A DNA stretch of 64,000 nt from Trinickia soli (lineage in GTDB: Bacteria > Pseudomonadota > Gammaproteobacteria > Burkholderiales > Burkholderiaceae), in NCBI RefSeq assembly GCF_002879855.1, contig NZ_PNYB01000011.1, forward strand, positions 124,001 through 188,000, read 5' to 3'. Position 1 is the stretch's first letter, and each line of letters starts with the position of its first letter. Under the pieces are notes generated by a model that was given only the letters and a program-made list of their open reading frames with translations, had not been told where the DNA came from and did not search any database. Made by a program: the position numbers and the translations under genes. This document shows, in pieces, positions 43,385 through 53,007 of this stretch.

Positions 43385-44800
43385 ATGGAATACAGCTCAG
43401 TCGAACGGACGGCGGGCGGCTTCGCCGGGCAGACGACGACGGATCGACGCTACGATCCGACTTACGATCCGCTCGTCTCCCCGGGCCCCGGTCAAGGCAA
43501 GGACTATGCGCCGACGTACTGGGTAGCGACAGCCGGCCCCGCACCTGCGGACGACGGCCCGATTACGAAGGATATCGACGTCGACGTTGCGATCATCGGC
43601 GGCGGCTACACGGGGCTTGCCACGGCGCTGTGCCTCGCACGCGAACACGGCATCAAAGCGGTCGTGCTCGAAGCGAACAAAACGAGCTGGGGCTGCAGCA
43701 GCCGCAACGGCGGGCAGGCGCAGAACGCGTCGGGACGCCTGTCGCGCTCGCAGTGGATCGAGCGCTGGGGCAAGGATGTCGCGTTGAAGATGCACGAGGA
43801 AATCCTCGAAGGGTTCAACCACTTCAAGTCGTTCCTCGGCGAGATCGATTGCGATCCGCAACCCGGCGGCCACTTCCTCATCGCGCACCGGCCTCGGATC
43901 ATGGCGAAGCTCGCGGCCGAAGCGAAAGTATGGAAGGACGTATTCGGCTATCCCTCCGAGCTGATCAGCGCCCAGACGTTTCGACGCGAGTTCCTCGACG
44001 ATCACGAGGCGGCCGGCGCGCTGCACGAGCCCGAAGGCATCGGCATTCATGCGCTCAAGCTCGCGTTCGGCTACCTGCGGCTTGCACGCGCGGCGGGTGC
44101 CAAGGTCCATACGAGCAGCCCCGTGACCGGGTGGGAGACGATCGGCGGCGTGCATCATCTGCACACGCCGGGCGGCATCGTTCGCGCCCGCGCGGTGGGC
44201 ATCGCGACCGGCGCCTATACGGCGCAGACCTTGCACCCGTCGCTGCGCAGCAAGGTGATGCCGATCCTGTCGAATTCGATGGTCACACGTGTGCTGACGG
44301 ACGCGGAAATCGCCGCATGCAACTTCCGCACGACGCAGGTACTGACCGATACGCGTACGCTGCGCTTTTACTATCGATTTCTGCCCGACCGTCGCCTGCA
44401 GATCGGCAGCCGCAGTGCGATCACGGGTCAGGACGCGCCCAATCCGCGTCATCTGGATTTGCTCAAGGAAGGAATGGCGCGCAAGTTTCCGGCGCTGCGC
44501 GGGGTCGATATCGATTACTCGTGGTGGGGCTGGGTGGACGTGAGCCACGACATGATGCCGCGCATCTGTCAGCCCGATCCGAAGCAGTCGGTGTATTACG
44601 CGCTCGGATACGGCGGCAACGGCGTGTCGTACTCGCAGCAAGCGGGACGCCGGCTGGCCGAACGCATCGCCGGCAAAGGCGCGCATCTGACGCTGCCGAT
44701 TTTTACCAGCCCGCTGCCTGGGCATCTGTTTGCGCCATTTCGCCGGATCGGGCAACGCGTGCTGTATGCCCAATACTTCAGGAACGACGAACGACCCTGA
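43385..44800 (+). CDS. DAO-family FAD-dependent amine oxidoreductase (TauY/PuuB-like)
   Basis: ATG 43385 follows TAGGAGTCC and gives 471 residues. The FAD-binding fold is VDVAIIGGGYTGLATALCLA, followed by SSRNGGQAQNASG. LGYGGNGVSYSQQAG closes the cofactor site as in gamma-glutamylputrescine oxidase and related DAO enzymes. These oxidise primary or secondary amines to aldehydes or ketones. No taurine:pyruvate aminotransferase is present in the island, so this is the only visible candidate for making sulfoacetaldehyde from taurine, the job of TauXY elsewhere. Polyamine or GABA-related substrates remain possible. Confidence 0.8.
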   Translation: MEYSSVERTAGGFAGQTTTDRRYDPTYDPLVSPGPGQGKDYAPTYWVATAGPAPADDGPITKDIDVDVAIIGGGYTGLATALCLAREHGIKAVVLEANKTSWGCSSRNGGQAQNASGRLSRSQWIERWGKDVALKMHEEILEGFNHFKSFLGEIDCDPQPGGHFLIAHRPRIMAKLAAEAKVWKDVFGYPSELISAQTFRREFLDDHEAAGALHEPEGIGIHALKLAFGYLRLARAAGAKVHTSSPVTGWETIGGVHHLHTPGGIVRARAVGIATGAYTAQTLHPSLRSKVMPILSNSMVTRVLTDAEIAACNFRTTQVLTDTRTLRFYYRFLPDRRLQIGSRSAITGQDAPNPRHLDLLKEGMARKFPALRGVDIDYSWWGWVDVSHDMMPRICQPDPKQSVYYALGYGGNGVSYSQQAGRRLAERIAGKGAHLTLPIFTSPLPGHLFAPFRRIGQRVLYAQYFRNDERP

Positions 44801-45031
44801 ACCCGGTGGGCGGTTGAGCGCCCATTCTCTTACGCACGTCCGGCGCATGAAAGAGGCCGGGCGTGCCGACACGAATCACAACACCAATAAGCTCGTAGAC
44901 CAATCCATGCGGCGGTGTGCGCAGGGTGCGTAGGCGCGTGCCTGCGCGCCTGTCATCGATCGCGCTGCCGTGGCGATTTGGCGCCCGCCTTCGCATGGAC
45001 CATGTTCAAATCAATACGATATGGAGAAGAC

Positions 45032-46459
45032 ATGCAACCCTCGATGGACCGAAGTAACCTGAAGTGTGGGCTTAAGCAACGCCATATGACGATGATCGCG
45101 CTCGGCGGCGTGATCGGCGCAGGGCTTTTCGTCGGCAGCGGCGTCGTGATTCAGCAGACCGGCCCCGCTGCGATCTTGTCGTTCCTGATTACGGGCGCGC
45201 TGGTGGTGCTCGTGATGCGAATGCTCGGCGAAATGGCTTGCGCGATGCCCGCGGTGGGCTCGTTTTACGAGTACGCACGCCTTGCGTTTTCGAATGGGCG
45301 CGGGCCCGGCCGGCTCGCAGGGTTTGTGACGGGCTGGATGTATTGGTACTTCTGGGTCATCGTCGTCGCGCTCGAAGCGGTCGCCGGGGCCAAGCTCGTG
45401 CAGTTTTGGCTACCGGATACGCCGGCGTGGCTCATCAGCCTCGTGCTGCTCGTCGTGCTCACGGCCACCAATCTGATATCGGTCGCGAGCTACGGAGAAT
45501 TCGAGTTCTGGTTCTCGTCGATCAAAGTCGGCGCCATTATCGTTTTTCTGTTCCTCGGCGGCCTCTATGTGCTGGGCCTCTGGCCTGCTGCAATGCACAC
45601 GAGCGCCGTGCTGCCGACGTTGCTGGGGCATGGCGGCTTCATGCCGCTCGGCATCGGTCCTGTATTGAGCGGCGCGGTGGCCGCGACCGGCTTTTACTTC
45701 GGGGCGGAGATCGTGACGATCGCGGCCGCCGAAGCGCACGAGCCCGCACGCGCCGTGGCGAAGGCGACCAACTCGGTCATCACGCGCGTACTGGTCTTTT
45801 ACGTAGGATCGGTTGCGCTCGTCGTTGCGCTCGTGCCGTGGAATTCGGCGCGGATGGCGACGCCGTATGTCAGCGCACTGCAAGCAATGGGGTTGCCCGC
45901 AGCCGCGCACATCATGAATGCGATCGTGTTGACGGCCGTATTGTCTGCGCTCAACTCGGGCCTTTATGCAGCATCGCGCATGCTGTTCGCGTTGACGCGC
46001 AACGGTGACGCGCCAGCCGCGCTCGCCAAGGTCAGCAAACGCGGCGTGCCCGTGCGCGCCATTCTGCTCGGCACGCTATTCGGGTATGTATCGGTGGTCA
46101 TGTCGTACATATCGCCCGATACGGTGTTCGCCTTTCTCGTCAATTCGTACGGCACCGTGGCGCTCTTCGTCTACGTGCTGATTGCTTTCTCGCAGCTGCG
46201 GCTGCGCAGCCGTATGGACCGCGCGGCGGCCAACAATCTGCGCGTGAAGATGTGGGGCTTCCCGTATCTGACGTGGCTTTCGATTGCCGGCATGATCGGG
46301 ATTCTGGTTGCAATGGCATTCATCCCGGATCAGCGTAAACCGCTGTGGCTTGGCGTGGCGAGCCTGGGACTGCTGCTGATTGCCTATGCGCTGTTCATTG
46401 GCCGTCGCCGGACGCGGCTCGTCGACGAACATGAGCTGGCCTCTTATCCGCCGCGTTGA
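45032..46459 (+). CDS. Amino-acid permease of the APC superfamily (GabP-like)
   Basis: ATG 45032 follows ATGGAGAAG and gives 475 residues with 12 membrane segments. LKQRHMTMIALGGVIGAGLFVGSG is the hallmark opening of the AAT family. GEMACAMPAVGSFYEYA and FYFGAEIVTIAAAEAHEPARAV are also conserved. Relatives import GABA, proline, aromatic or basic amino acids by proton symport. Because it follows the flavoprotein gene, it may bring in the amine that enzyme oxidises, possibly an amino-sulfonate. The substrate is not proved. Confidence 0.88.
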   Translation: MQPSMDRSNLKCGLKQRHMTMIALGGVIGAGLFVGSGVVIQQTGPAAILSFLITGALVVLVMRMLGEMACAMPAVGSFYEYARLAFSNGRGPGRLAGFVTGWMYWYFWVIVVALEAVAGAKLVQFWLPDTPAWLISLVLLVVLTATNLISVASYGEFEFWFSSIKVGAIIVFLFLGGLYVLGLWPAAMHTSAVLPTLLGHGGFMPLGIGPVLSGAVAATGFYFGAEIVTIAAAEAHEPARAVAKATNSVITRVLVFYVGSVALVVALVPWNSARMATPYVSALQAMGLPAAAHIMNAIVLTAVLSALNSGLYAASRMLFALTRNGDAPAALAKVSKRGVPVRAILLGTLFGYVSVVMSYISPDTVFAFLVNSYGTVALFVYVLIAFSQLRLRSRMDRAAANNLRVKMWGFPYLTWLSIAGMIGILVAMAFIPDQRKPLWLGVASLGLLLIAYALFIGRRRTRLVDEHELASYPPR

Positions 46460-46596
46460 ACTATCACTGCCGCCGATAGTTTCGATCATCGAATACGATT
46501 TTTAGCGAACGGCGCCGCCTCATACCATAGAAGCTTCAACGGGCGGCGCTTGCGTGTCGAGGTCGGGGCGCCGCCAGCCGCGAACGAGGAAGCACG

Positions 46597-49572
46597 ATGG
46601 AACATCACGCCCGCACGCAGAACGAGAAGCTCGAGATCAAGACGACCACCTGCTACATGTGTGCGTGCCGCTGCGGCATTCGTGTGCATATGCGCGATGG
46701 CGAAGTACGTTACATCGACGGCAACCCCGAGCATCCGCTGAACCAAGGTGTGATTTGCGCGAAAGGTTCGTCGGGAATCATGAAGCAGTATTCGCCTGCG
46801 CGACTCACGCGGCCGCTGTTGCGCAAAGCGGGCACCGAGCGGGGCGAGGGTCAATTCGAACCCGTATCGTGGGAGGTCGCGTTCGATTTGCTCGAAAAAC
46901 GGCTTTCGCATCTGCGGGCGACCGATCCGAAGCAGTTCGCGCTGTTCACGGGCCGCGATCAGATGCAGGCTTTGACGGGTCTGTTCGCAAAGCAGTTCGG
47001 CACACCCAACTATGCGGCGCATGGGGGCTTTTGCTCAGCCAATATGGCGGCCGGCATGATTTATACGATCGGCGGCTCGTTTTGGGAGTTCGGGGGCCCC
47101 GATCTCGATCATGCGAAGTTGTTCTTCATGATCGGAACGGCCGAGGATCATCACTCGAATCCGCTCAAGATTGCCTTGTCGAAGTTCAAGCGGGCAGGCG
47201 GGCGCTTCATCGCCATCAATCCCGTGCGCACCGGCTATGCCGCCATCGCCGACGAGTGGATCGCCATTCGCCCCGGCACTGACGGCGCGTTGTTCATGGC
47301 GTTGATTCGCGAACTGATCGAGCAAAATGCGTACGACCAGGCCTTCGTCGAGCGATTCACGAATGCGGCTGAACTCATCGACCTACGCGAGGACCGCGAT
47401 ACATTCGGGCTGTTCGTGCGCGATGGGGCTGCACCCGAAGTCAACGCGCTGTATCCGCAAAATCATCTCTGGTGGGACACGCGCTCGAACCGGGCGGTGC
47501 TGCATCACACGGACGGTGCGCAGCCCGCGCTCGACGGGCGCTACACGCTCGATGACGGCACGCCCGTCGCGCCCTCGTTCACGCTTCTGCGCGAGCAAGT
47601 GGCGCACTGCACGCCACAATGGGCCGCATCGATTACGGGCATCGCCGCGGAGACGATCTCGCGCATCGCCCGCGAGATGGCGGCAGTCGCCCGCGAGCAG
47701 CGCATCGTGTTGCCCGTGCAATGGACCGACTCCTGGGGCATGACGCACGACACGGTCGAAGGCGCGCCGATCGCATTTCATGCGATGCGCGGGCTGGCCG
47801 CGCATTCGAACGGCTTTCAGACGATACGCGCGATGGCCGTTTTGATGTCGCTACTCGGCACGATCGATCGGCCCGGGGGCTTTCGCCACAAAGCGCCATA
47901 CCCGCGCGCGGCACCGCCGTCGGCGAAGCCGCCGAGCGATCCGGCCTCGATCAAGCCCAACACGCCGCTTGCCACCGGCCCCCTGGGATGGCCTGCTGCG
48001 CCGGCCGACCTGTTCATCCATGAGGACGGCTCGCCCGCGCGCATCGACAAAGCCTTCTCCTGGGAGTATCCGCTCGCCGTGCATGGCCTGATGCATTCGG
48101 TCATCACGAACGCATGGCGTGGCGATCCCTATCCGATCGACACGCTGCTGATCTTCATGGCGAACATGGCGTGGAATTCGTCGATGAACCCGGGGCAGGC
48201 GCGCAAGATGCTCGTCGATAAACGCGAGGACGGCGAATACAAGATTCCGTTCCTCGTCGTCTGCGACGCGTTCGAATCGGAGATGACGGCCTTCGCCGAT
48301 TTGATCTTGCCCGACACCACGTATCTCGAGCGTCACGATGTGATGTCGGTGCTCGATCGCCCGATCTCGGAGTTCGACGGCCCCGTGGATTCCGTGCGGG
48401 TGCCCGTCGTGCCGCCGACCGGAGAATGCAAGCCGTTTCAGGAGGTGCTGATCGAACTGGCGAGCCGCCTGAAGTTTCCCGCGTTCACGACGGCGGACGG
48501 CAAGCGCAAGTTCCGCGACTATCCCGATTTCGTCGTCAACTTTCAAACGTCGCCCGATTCGGGCACGGGCTTTTTGATCGGCTGGCGCGGCAAGGACGGG
48601 ACGAAGGCCGTCATCGGCGAGCCGAATCCGAAGCAGTGGGAGCAGTATGCGAACAACAACTGCTTCTATCACCATCGGTTGCCCGAATCGCTGCAATATA
48701 TGCGCAACTGCAACGGGCCCTACATGCAGTGGGCCGTCGATAACGGCATGCGCAAATTCGGCGTGCCGATCGTCATTCAGCTCTATTCCGAGGCAATGCA
48801 GACGTTCCGGCTCGCGGCGCAAGGCAAGACGAAAGGGCGGCAACCGCCCGAGCATCTGCGCGAGCGCATTGCACGCTACTTCGATCCGCTGCCGTTCTGG
48901 TATCCGCCGCTCGAAAACGGGGCGACCGATCTCGACCGTTATCCGCTCGCGGCCATCACGCAGCGGCCGATGGCGATGTATCACTCGTGGGATTCTCAGA
49001 ATGCGTGGCTGCGGCAGATTCACGGCGAGAACTATCTGTTCGTCAATCCGGTGACGGCCGCCAAGGATGGTATCGAAGACGGCGGCTGGATCTATGTCGA
49101 ATCGCCGTGGGGCAAGGTGCGCTGCCGCGCGCGCTACAGCGAGGCCGTCGAACCGGGCACGGTGTGGACCTGGAACGCCATCGGCAAGGCGGCCGGCGCG
49201 TGGAATCTGGCCGCGAATGCCGGTGAGTCGCAGAGAGGTTTCCTGCTGAACCACGTGATCACCGACGAATTGCCGAGCGATATGCGCGCGGGCGAGCGGA
49301 TGTCCAACTCCGATCCGATTACAGGGCAGGCTGGCTGGTACGACGTGCGCGTGCGGATCTATCGGGCCGAAGCCGATGCGGCAACGACGCTGCCGCAATT
49401 CGAGCCGATGCGGCCACTGCCCGGTTCGACGAATGTTCTTCAGCGCGTGCAGGCGTATTTCGCGGGCACGGGTGAATTCGCGGCGCGATTGCTGCGCGCC
49501 GGTACGGCAACGACCACAGCCTCGACCGCTGCTGCATTGCCGCCGGACTCGACGCTCCAACAAGGGGAATGA
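46597..49572 (+). CDS. soeA: Molybdopterin oxidoreductase, probable sulfite dehydrogenase large subunit
   Basis: ATG 46597 follows GAGGAAGC and gives 991 residues. Four cysteines, Cys19, Cys22, Cys26 and Cys54, should bind a [4Fe-4S] cluster. Bis-MGD domains follow (VFGTPNYAAHGG-like region FGTPNYAAHGGFCSANM, MANMAWNSSMNPG, LILPDTTYLERHDVMS). There is no Tat signal, so the enzyme is cytoplasmic. This matches SoeA of the SoeABC sulfite dehydrogenase, an enzyme of the DMSO-reductase family reported in phototrophs and roseobacters. Sulfite released by Xsc would be its substrate. Tetrathionate- or polysulfide-reductase-like roles are less likely from the context. Confidence 0.8.
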   Translation: MEHHARTQNEKLEIKTTTCYMCACRCGIRVHMRDGEVRYIDGNPEHPLNQGVICAKGSSGIMKQYSPARLTRPLLRKAGTERGEGQFEPVSWEVAFDLLEKRLSHLRATDPKQFALFTGRDQMQALTGLFAKQFGTPNYAAHGGFCSANMAAGMIYTIGGSFWEFGGPDLDHAKLFFMIGTAEDHHSNPLKIALSKFKRAGGRFIAINPVRTGYAAIADEWIAIRPGTDGALFMALIRELIEQNAYDQAFVERFTNAAELIDLREDRDTFGLFVRDGAAPEVNALYPQNHLWWDTRSNRAVLHHTDGAQPALDGRYTLDDGTPVAPSFTLLREQVAHCTPQWAASITGIAAETISRIAREMAAVAREQRIVLPVQWTDSWGMTHDTVEGAPIAFHAMRGLAAHSNGFQTIRAMAVLMSLLGTIDRPGGFRHKAPYPRAAPPSAKPPSDPASIKPNTPLATGPLGWPAAPADLFIHEDGSPARIDKAFSWEYPLAVHGLMHSVITNAWRGDPYPIDTLLIFMANMAWNSSMNPGQARKMLVDKREDGEYKIPFLVVCDAFESEMTAFADLILPDTTYLERHDVMSVLDRPISEFDGPVDSVRVPVVPPTGECKPFQEVLIELASRLKFPAFTTADGKRKFRDYPDFVVNFQTSPDSGTGFLIGWRGKDGTKAVIGEPNPKQWEQYANNNCFYHHRLPESLQYMRNCNGPYMQWAVDNGMRKFGVPIVIQLYSEAMQTFRLAAQGKTKGRQPPEHLRERIARYFDPLPFWYPPLENGATDLDRYPLAAITQRPMAMYHSWDSQNAWLRQIHGENYLFVNPVTAAKDGIEDGGWIYVESPWGKVRCRARYSEAVEPGTVWTWNAIGKAAGAWNLAANAGESQRGFLLNHVITDELPSDMRAGERMSNSDPITGQAGWYDVRVRIYRAEADAATTLPQFEPMRPLPGSTNVLQRVQAYFAGTGEFAARLLRAGTATTTASTAAALPPDSTLQQGE

Positions 49573-49574
49573 CC

Positions 49575-50312
49575 ATGACTCAGATGGCCCTCGTCATCGA
49601 CCTGAATGTCTGTGTGGGCTGCCACGCGTGCGTGACCAGTTGCAAGGAGTGGAACACGTCGGGCGAGGCGGGCAGTCTCACTGACATTCGCCCCTATGAC
49701 GACGATCCGTCGGGCACGTTTTTCAATCGCGTGCAGACCTATGAAGCGGGCGTGTTCCCGATGACGGACACGATTCATTTCCCGAAGTCGTGTCTGCATT
49801 GCGAAGACCCGCCTTGCGTCCCCGTATGTCCGACCGGTGCGAGTTTCAAGCGCAAATCGGATGGCATCGTGCTCGTCGATTACGACAAATGCATCGGGTG
49901 CAAGTACTGCGCGTGGGCGTGCCCTTACGGTGCGCGGGAACTCGACGAAGGGCGCAAGGAGATGACCAAATGCACGCTCTGCGCCGACCGCATCAACAAT
50001 GAAGCCTTGCCCGAGCGCGACCGCAAGCCGGCCTGCGTCTTGGCGTGCCCCACGTCGGCGCGACTCTTCGGCGACATTCACGATCCGCAGTCGGAGGTGT
50101 CGCAGGCGATTCGCGAACGCGGCGGTTATCAATTGATGCCGGAGTGGGACACGAAACCGGCGAACCACTATTTGCCGCGCGTGACGACGGAAGCGGCGTG
50201 TGGGTGCGGAGGCGGCGGATGCGGCAGTGCCGGTGGAGCGCGCGATGCTTCGCTGGAAGCGCAGTTCGAACGAGGCGAGATCGATCTCGCAGCGTTGGCT
50301 GCACACCGTTGA
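49575..50312 (+). CDS. soeB: Ferredoxin-like [4Fe-4S] subunit, probable sulfite dehydrogenase
   Basis: ATG 49575 has AAGGGGA at the right distance; an ATG at 49569 overlapping the soeA stop is also possible. The 245-residue protein has four Cys clusters: CVGCHACVTSCKEW, CLHCEDPPCVPVCP, CIGCKYCAWACP with CTLCADR, and a last Cys pair in PACVLACP. This is the DmsB/PsrB arrangement. It would pass electrons from SoeA to the membrane subunit. The C-terminus is Cys/Gly-rich (ACGCGGGGCGSAGG), which is unusual for the family and may add a metal site. Confidence 0.87.
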   Translation: MTQMALVIDLNVCVGCHACVTSCKEWNTSGEAGSLTDIRPYDDDPSGTFFNRVQTYEAGVFPMTDTIHFPKSCLHCEDPPCVPVCPTGASFKRKSDGIVLVDYDKCIGCKYCAWACPYGARELDEGRKEMTKCTLCADRINNEALPERDRKPACVLACPTSARLFGDIHDPQSEVSQAIRERGGYQLMPEWDTKPANHYLPRVTTEAACGCGGGGCGSAGGARDASLEAQFERGEIDLAALAAHR

Positions 50313-50442
50313 TGTGCGCAGCGGCGTACAGCGGCATCGGTTGCGATGTCGGCCGCGCGTCATAAGCCATCAGCCGTCAGCCGTCAGGACGTCAGTCGTC
50401 AACTTCATCAACGATTAGTCAACAGCATCGACGGAGTACCTT

Positions 50443-51390
50443 ATGCGGCCCGCTTTCTCGGTCATCTTTCTCACCACGCTTTGCGGCGCTGCGCAGGGGC
50501 TCATGCTCACGCTCGTGGCGATCGAAGCCAGCACGCGCATCACGGGCACGACCGTGCCTTCGGTGCTCTACGTGGTCGGCGCCGCGATCGCGGTGGTGCT
50601 CGGGACGCTCGGTCTGTTCGCATCGTTCTTCCACCTCGGGCATCCCGAGCGCGCGTGGCGCGCGGTCGCGATGTGGCGTACGTCGTGGCTGTCGCGCGAA
50701 TGCATCGCGTTGCCTGTGTTTCTGGTGTTCGCGTCGGCGTATGGGCTCGCCCATTGGCTCGGTTGGAACGGCACGCTCGCAATCGGTTTGGCCGGCGCGG
50801 CCGCGAGCCTCGCGCTGTTCGTCTGCACCGCGATGATCTACGCGTGCTTGCGGTTCCTGCAGGAATGGGCCAGCCCGTTTACGCTCGTGAATTTCACGCT
50901 GCTCGGCTGCGCTTCGGGCTGCACGCTGGCCACGGCATGCGCGGCCTGGTGCGCGCCGATGCTGGTCGGCACGCTCGCGTTGAGCGCGTGCTTGCTGACT
51001 TTGGCTGCATGCGCCGCACGCCTTGCATCGCTCGTGCGCAACGCGCGTCTCAGGCCGAAATCGACCGTGCAAAGCGCCACTGGCATCCGCAACAGCAAGG
51101 TCGAGCAGAAGTCGCGCGGCTTTACGGCGAGCGCATTCAACACGCGTGAGTTCTTTCATGGCCAAACCGCCGATACGTTACGCGTGATCAAAATCGTCTT
51201 CATAGCGGCTGCGTTTGCCGTGCCGTTCGTGTTGACGGGGGCAGGGGCGCTTGCGCCGCAATCGGTTGCGGCGGCCGTCGCCTTGGGCGCTGCGTTCGTC
51301 ATCCAGTATGCGGGGCTCGTGGCCGAGCGTTGGTTCTTCTTCGCCGATGCGCAACACCCGCAGAACATCTACTATCAGCGCGCATCGTAA
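50443..51390 (+). CDS. soeC: DmsC-like membrane anchor, probable sulfite dehydrogenase subunit
   Basis: ATG 50443 follows ACGGAG and gives 315 residues with about eight membrane segments. FFHLGHPERAWRAVAMWRTSWLSRE is the conserved DmsC block, and the final segment reads LVAERWFFFADAQHPQ. It would anchor the complex at the cytoplasmic face and reduce quinone. The 130-bp space before it contains short CAGCCGT-type direct repeats (50371-50399), so it may have its own translation control. Confidence 0.83.
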   Translation: MRPAFSVIFLTTLCGAAQGLMLTLVAIEASTRITGTTVPSVLYVVGAAIAVVLGTLGLFASFFHLGHPERAWRAVAMWRTSWLSRECIALPVFLVFASAYGLAHWLGWNGTLAIGLAGAAASLALFVCTAMIYACLRFLQEWASPFTLVNFTLLGCASGCTLATACAAWCAPMLVGTLALSACLLTLAACAARLASLVRNARLRPKSTVQSATGIRNSKVEQKSRGFTASAFNTREFFHGQTADTLRVIKIVFIAAAFAVPFVLTGAGALAPQSVAAAVALGAAFVIQYAGLVAERWFFFADAQHPQNIYYQRAS

Positions 51391-51438
51391 CGCTGGTTTG
51401 ACGGGCGTCGGCGTAGCGTTTCGACTGCCCTCTTGCAT

Positions 51439-52971
51439 TCAAACAGTGGGTTGCTGAGTTCGCACGCATTGTGCGAGCGCGCTGACGCCGGGCTCGATGC
51501 GCTCGAGTGCAATGGCGGAAAAGCCCATGCGGAAGTAGCGTCGTGCGTACGTATCGTCGGTCATGAAGAAGACGCTGCCTGGCTCGATGAGCACGCCGAC
51601 AGCCTGTGCGTCGGCGGCCAGACGCTCGGCATCGAGCCATTCGGGCCCCTCCACCCACGACGATGCGCCGCCTGTGATCGGCACATAGCGCAGCTGCGGC
51701 AGATGCGCGTCGAGTGCCGCCATCAGCGCTTGCGATCGTTCCCGATACGCATGCGCGAGCCGGCGCAACAACGCATCGTGATGTCCCAATGCGAGGAAGG
51801 TCGCAAATGCGCGTTGGACGTAACCGACCGGATGCCTCACCATCAAGCGCCGCAGCGCGCGCAATTCGCGTATCAATTCCCGCGGACCGACAACATAGCC
51901 GAGCCGCAGCCCCGGCGCAAAGGTCTTCGAAAGGCTGCCGACATAAATCACGCGATCGGCCGTGTCGAGGCTCTTGAGCGCGGGGTGAGGCGTGCCGGAG
52001 AACGTGTTCTCGCTCTCGTAGTCGTCTTCGACGATGACGAAGTCATGCTCCTGCGCCATCGCCAATAGCGTTCGACGCCGCTCGATCGGCATGGTGGCTG
52101 TCGTCGGGCACTGATGGCTCGGCGTGACATAAACGTAATCGCAACGCGCAAGTGAATCGTCGAGCGCTTCCGGCGCAATGCCGTGCTGGTCGACGCTGAG
52201 CGGCACGAGGCGGGCGTTGCGATTTTCAAAGATGTTGCGTGCGTCGGGATAGCCCGGATTTTCGAAGCCGACCGTCGTGTCTTCGCCGGTGAGCAGATCG
52301 GCAATCAAATACAACGCCTGCTGACAGCCGTTGGTAATGATGATTTCGTCGGGCGCTGCGAATACGCCGCGCCGTGGCAGCACGCGCGTGCGAATCTGCT
52401 GGATCAGCGATTCATCGTCGCGCTCGATCAGATCGGGCGCCCAGTTTCGAATCTCCATGATCGACAGCGCCTTCATGCAGCACTCGCGCCAATCGTTGGT
52501 CGGAAACAGCGATTGATCGAATTGCCCGTAGATGAAGGGATATTCGTAATGCTGCCAATTCGCGGGCTTGACGATATTGCGTTGGTTCGATGGCGGATGA
52601 ACGATGCGCTGCCGCCAGTTGGGCCGACCGATCGCATCGTCGTCGCTCGCGGCGCATGGGCCGGCGGGGGCCACGGCGAAACGCGGCAAGCCGTGCAGCA
52701 TGTCGGGGTTGACGAAGTGTCCGCTGCGTTCGCGCGAGATCAAATAGCCTTCTTCGACAAGCATTTGATACGCGAGTACGACGGTGTTGCGCGCGACGCC
52801 CAGTTGATCGGCCAGCTCGCGGCTCGACGGCAGTGCCGCCTCGGGGACAAGCTGCCCATCGAGGATGGCGGCCACGAGCATCTGGCGGATTTGATCCTGC
52901 AGGCTCTTCTTCGATCCCGACGACCTTTGAAATTGCTGGGCCCACATGGCTGTCGGGGTGCGGCTCGGCAT
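51439..52971 (-). CDS. MocR/TauR-like GntR regulator with aminotransferase domain
   Basis: ATG 52971 follows AGGAGACAGC and gives 510 residues. The N-terminal winged helix (LQDQIRQMLVAAILDGQL, LPSSRELADQLGVARNTVV) joins a fold-I aminotransferase domain. The PLP Lys is in VGSLSKTFAPGLRLGYV, and the ring-stacking region is ITNGCQQALYLI. MocR proteins sense amines through PLP; TauR of Rhodobacter controls taurine genes and GabR controls GABA genes. It converges on soeABC and may govern the taurine part of the island. It could equally respond to GABA or another amine. Confidence 0.85.
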   Translation of the reverse strand: MPSRTPTAMWAQQFQRSSGSKKSLQDQIRQMLVAAILDGQLVPEAALPSSRELADQLGVARNTVVLAYQMLVEEGYLISRERSGHFVNPDMLHGLPRFAVAPAGPCAASDDDAIGRPNWRQRIVHPPSNQRNIVKPANWQHYEYPFIYGQFDQSLFPTNDWRECCMKALSIMEIRNWAPDLIERDDESLIQQIRTRVLPRRGVFAAPDEIIITNGCQQALYLIADLLTGEDTTVGFENPGYPDARNIFENRNARLVPLSVDQHGIAPEALDDSLARCDYVYVTPSHQCPTTATMPIERRRTLLAMAQEHDFVIVEDDYESENTFSGTPHPALKSLDTADRVIYVGSLSKTFAPGLRLGYVVGPRELIRELRALRRLMVRHPVGYVQRAFATFLALGHHDALLRRLAHAYRERSQALMAALDAHLPQLRYVPITGGASSWVEGPEWLDAERLAADAQAVGVLIEPGSVFFMTDDTYARRYFRMGFSAIALERIEPGVSALAQCVRTQQPTV

Positions 52972-53007
52972 GCTGTCTCCTGGCGTCGTTCGGAATCGTC
53001 AATCAAG

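Noticed and set aside
47851-49563. 570-codon minus-strand frame opposite soeA
   Set aside because: Shadow frame, basic low-complexity product, no ribosome site.
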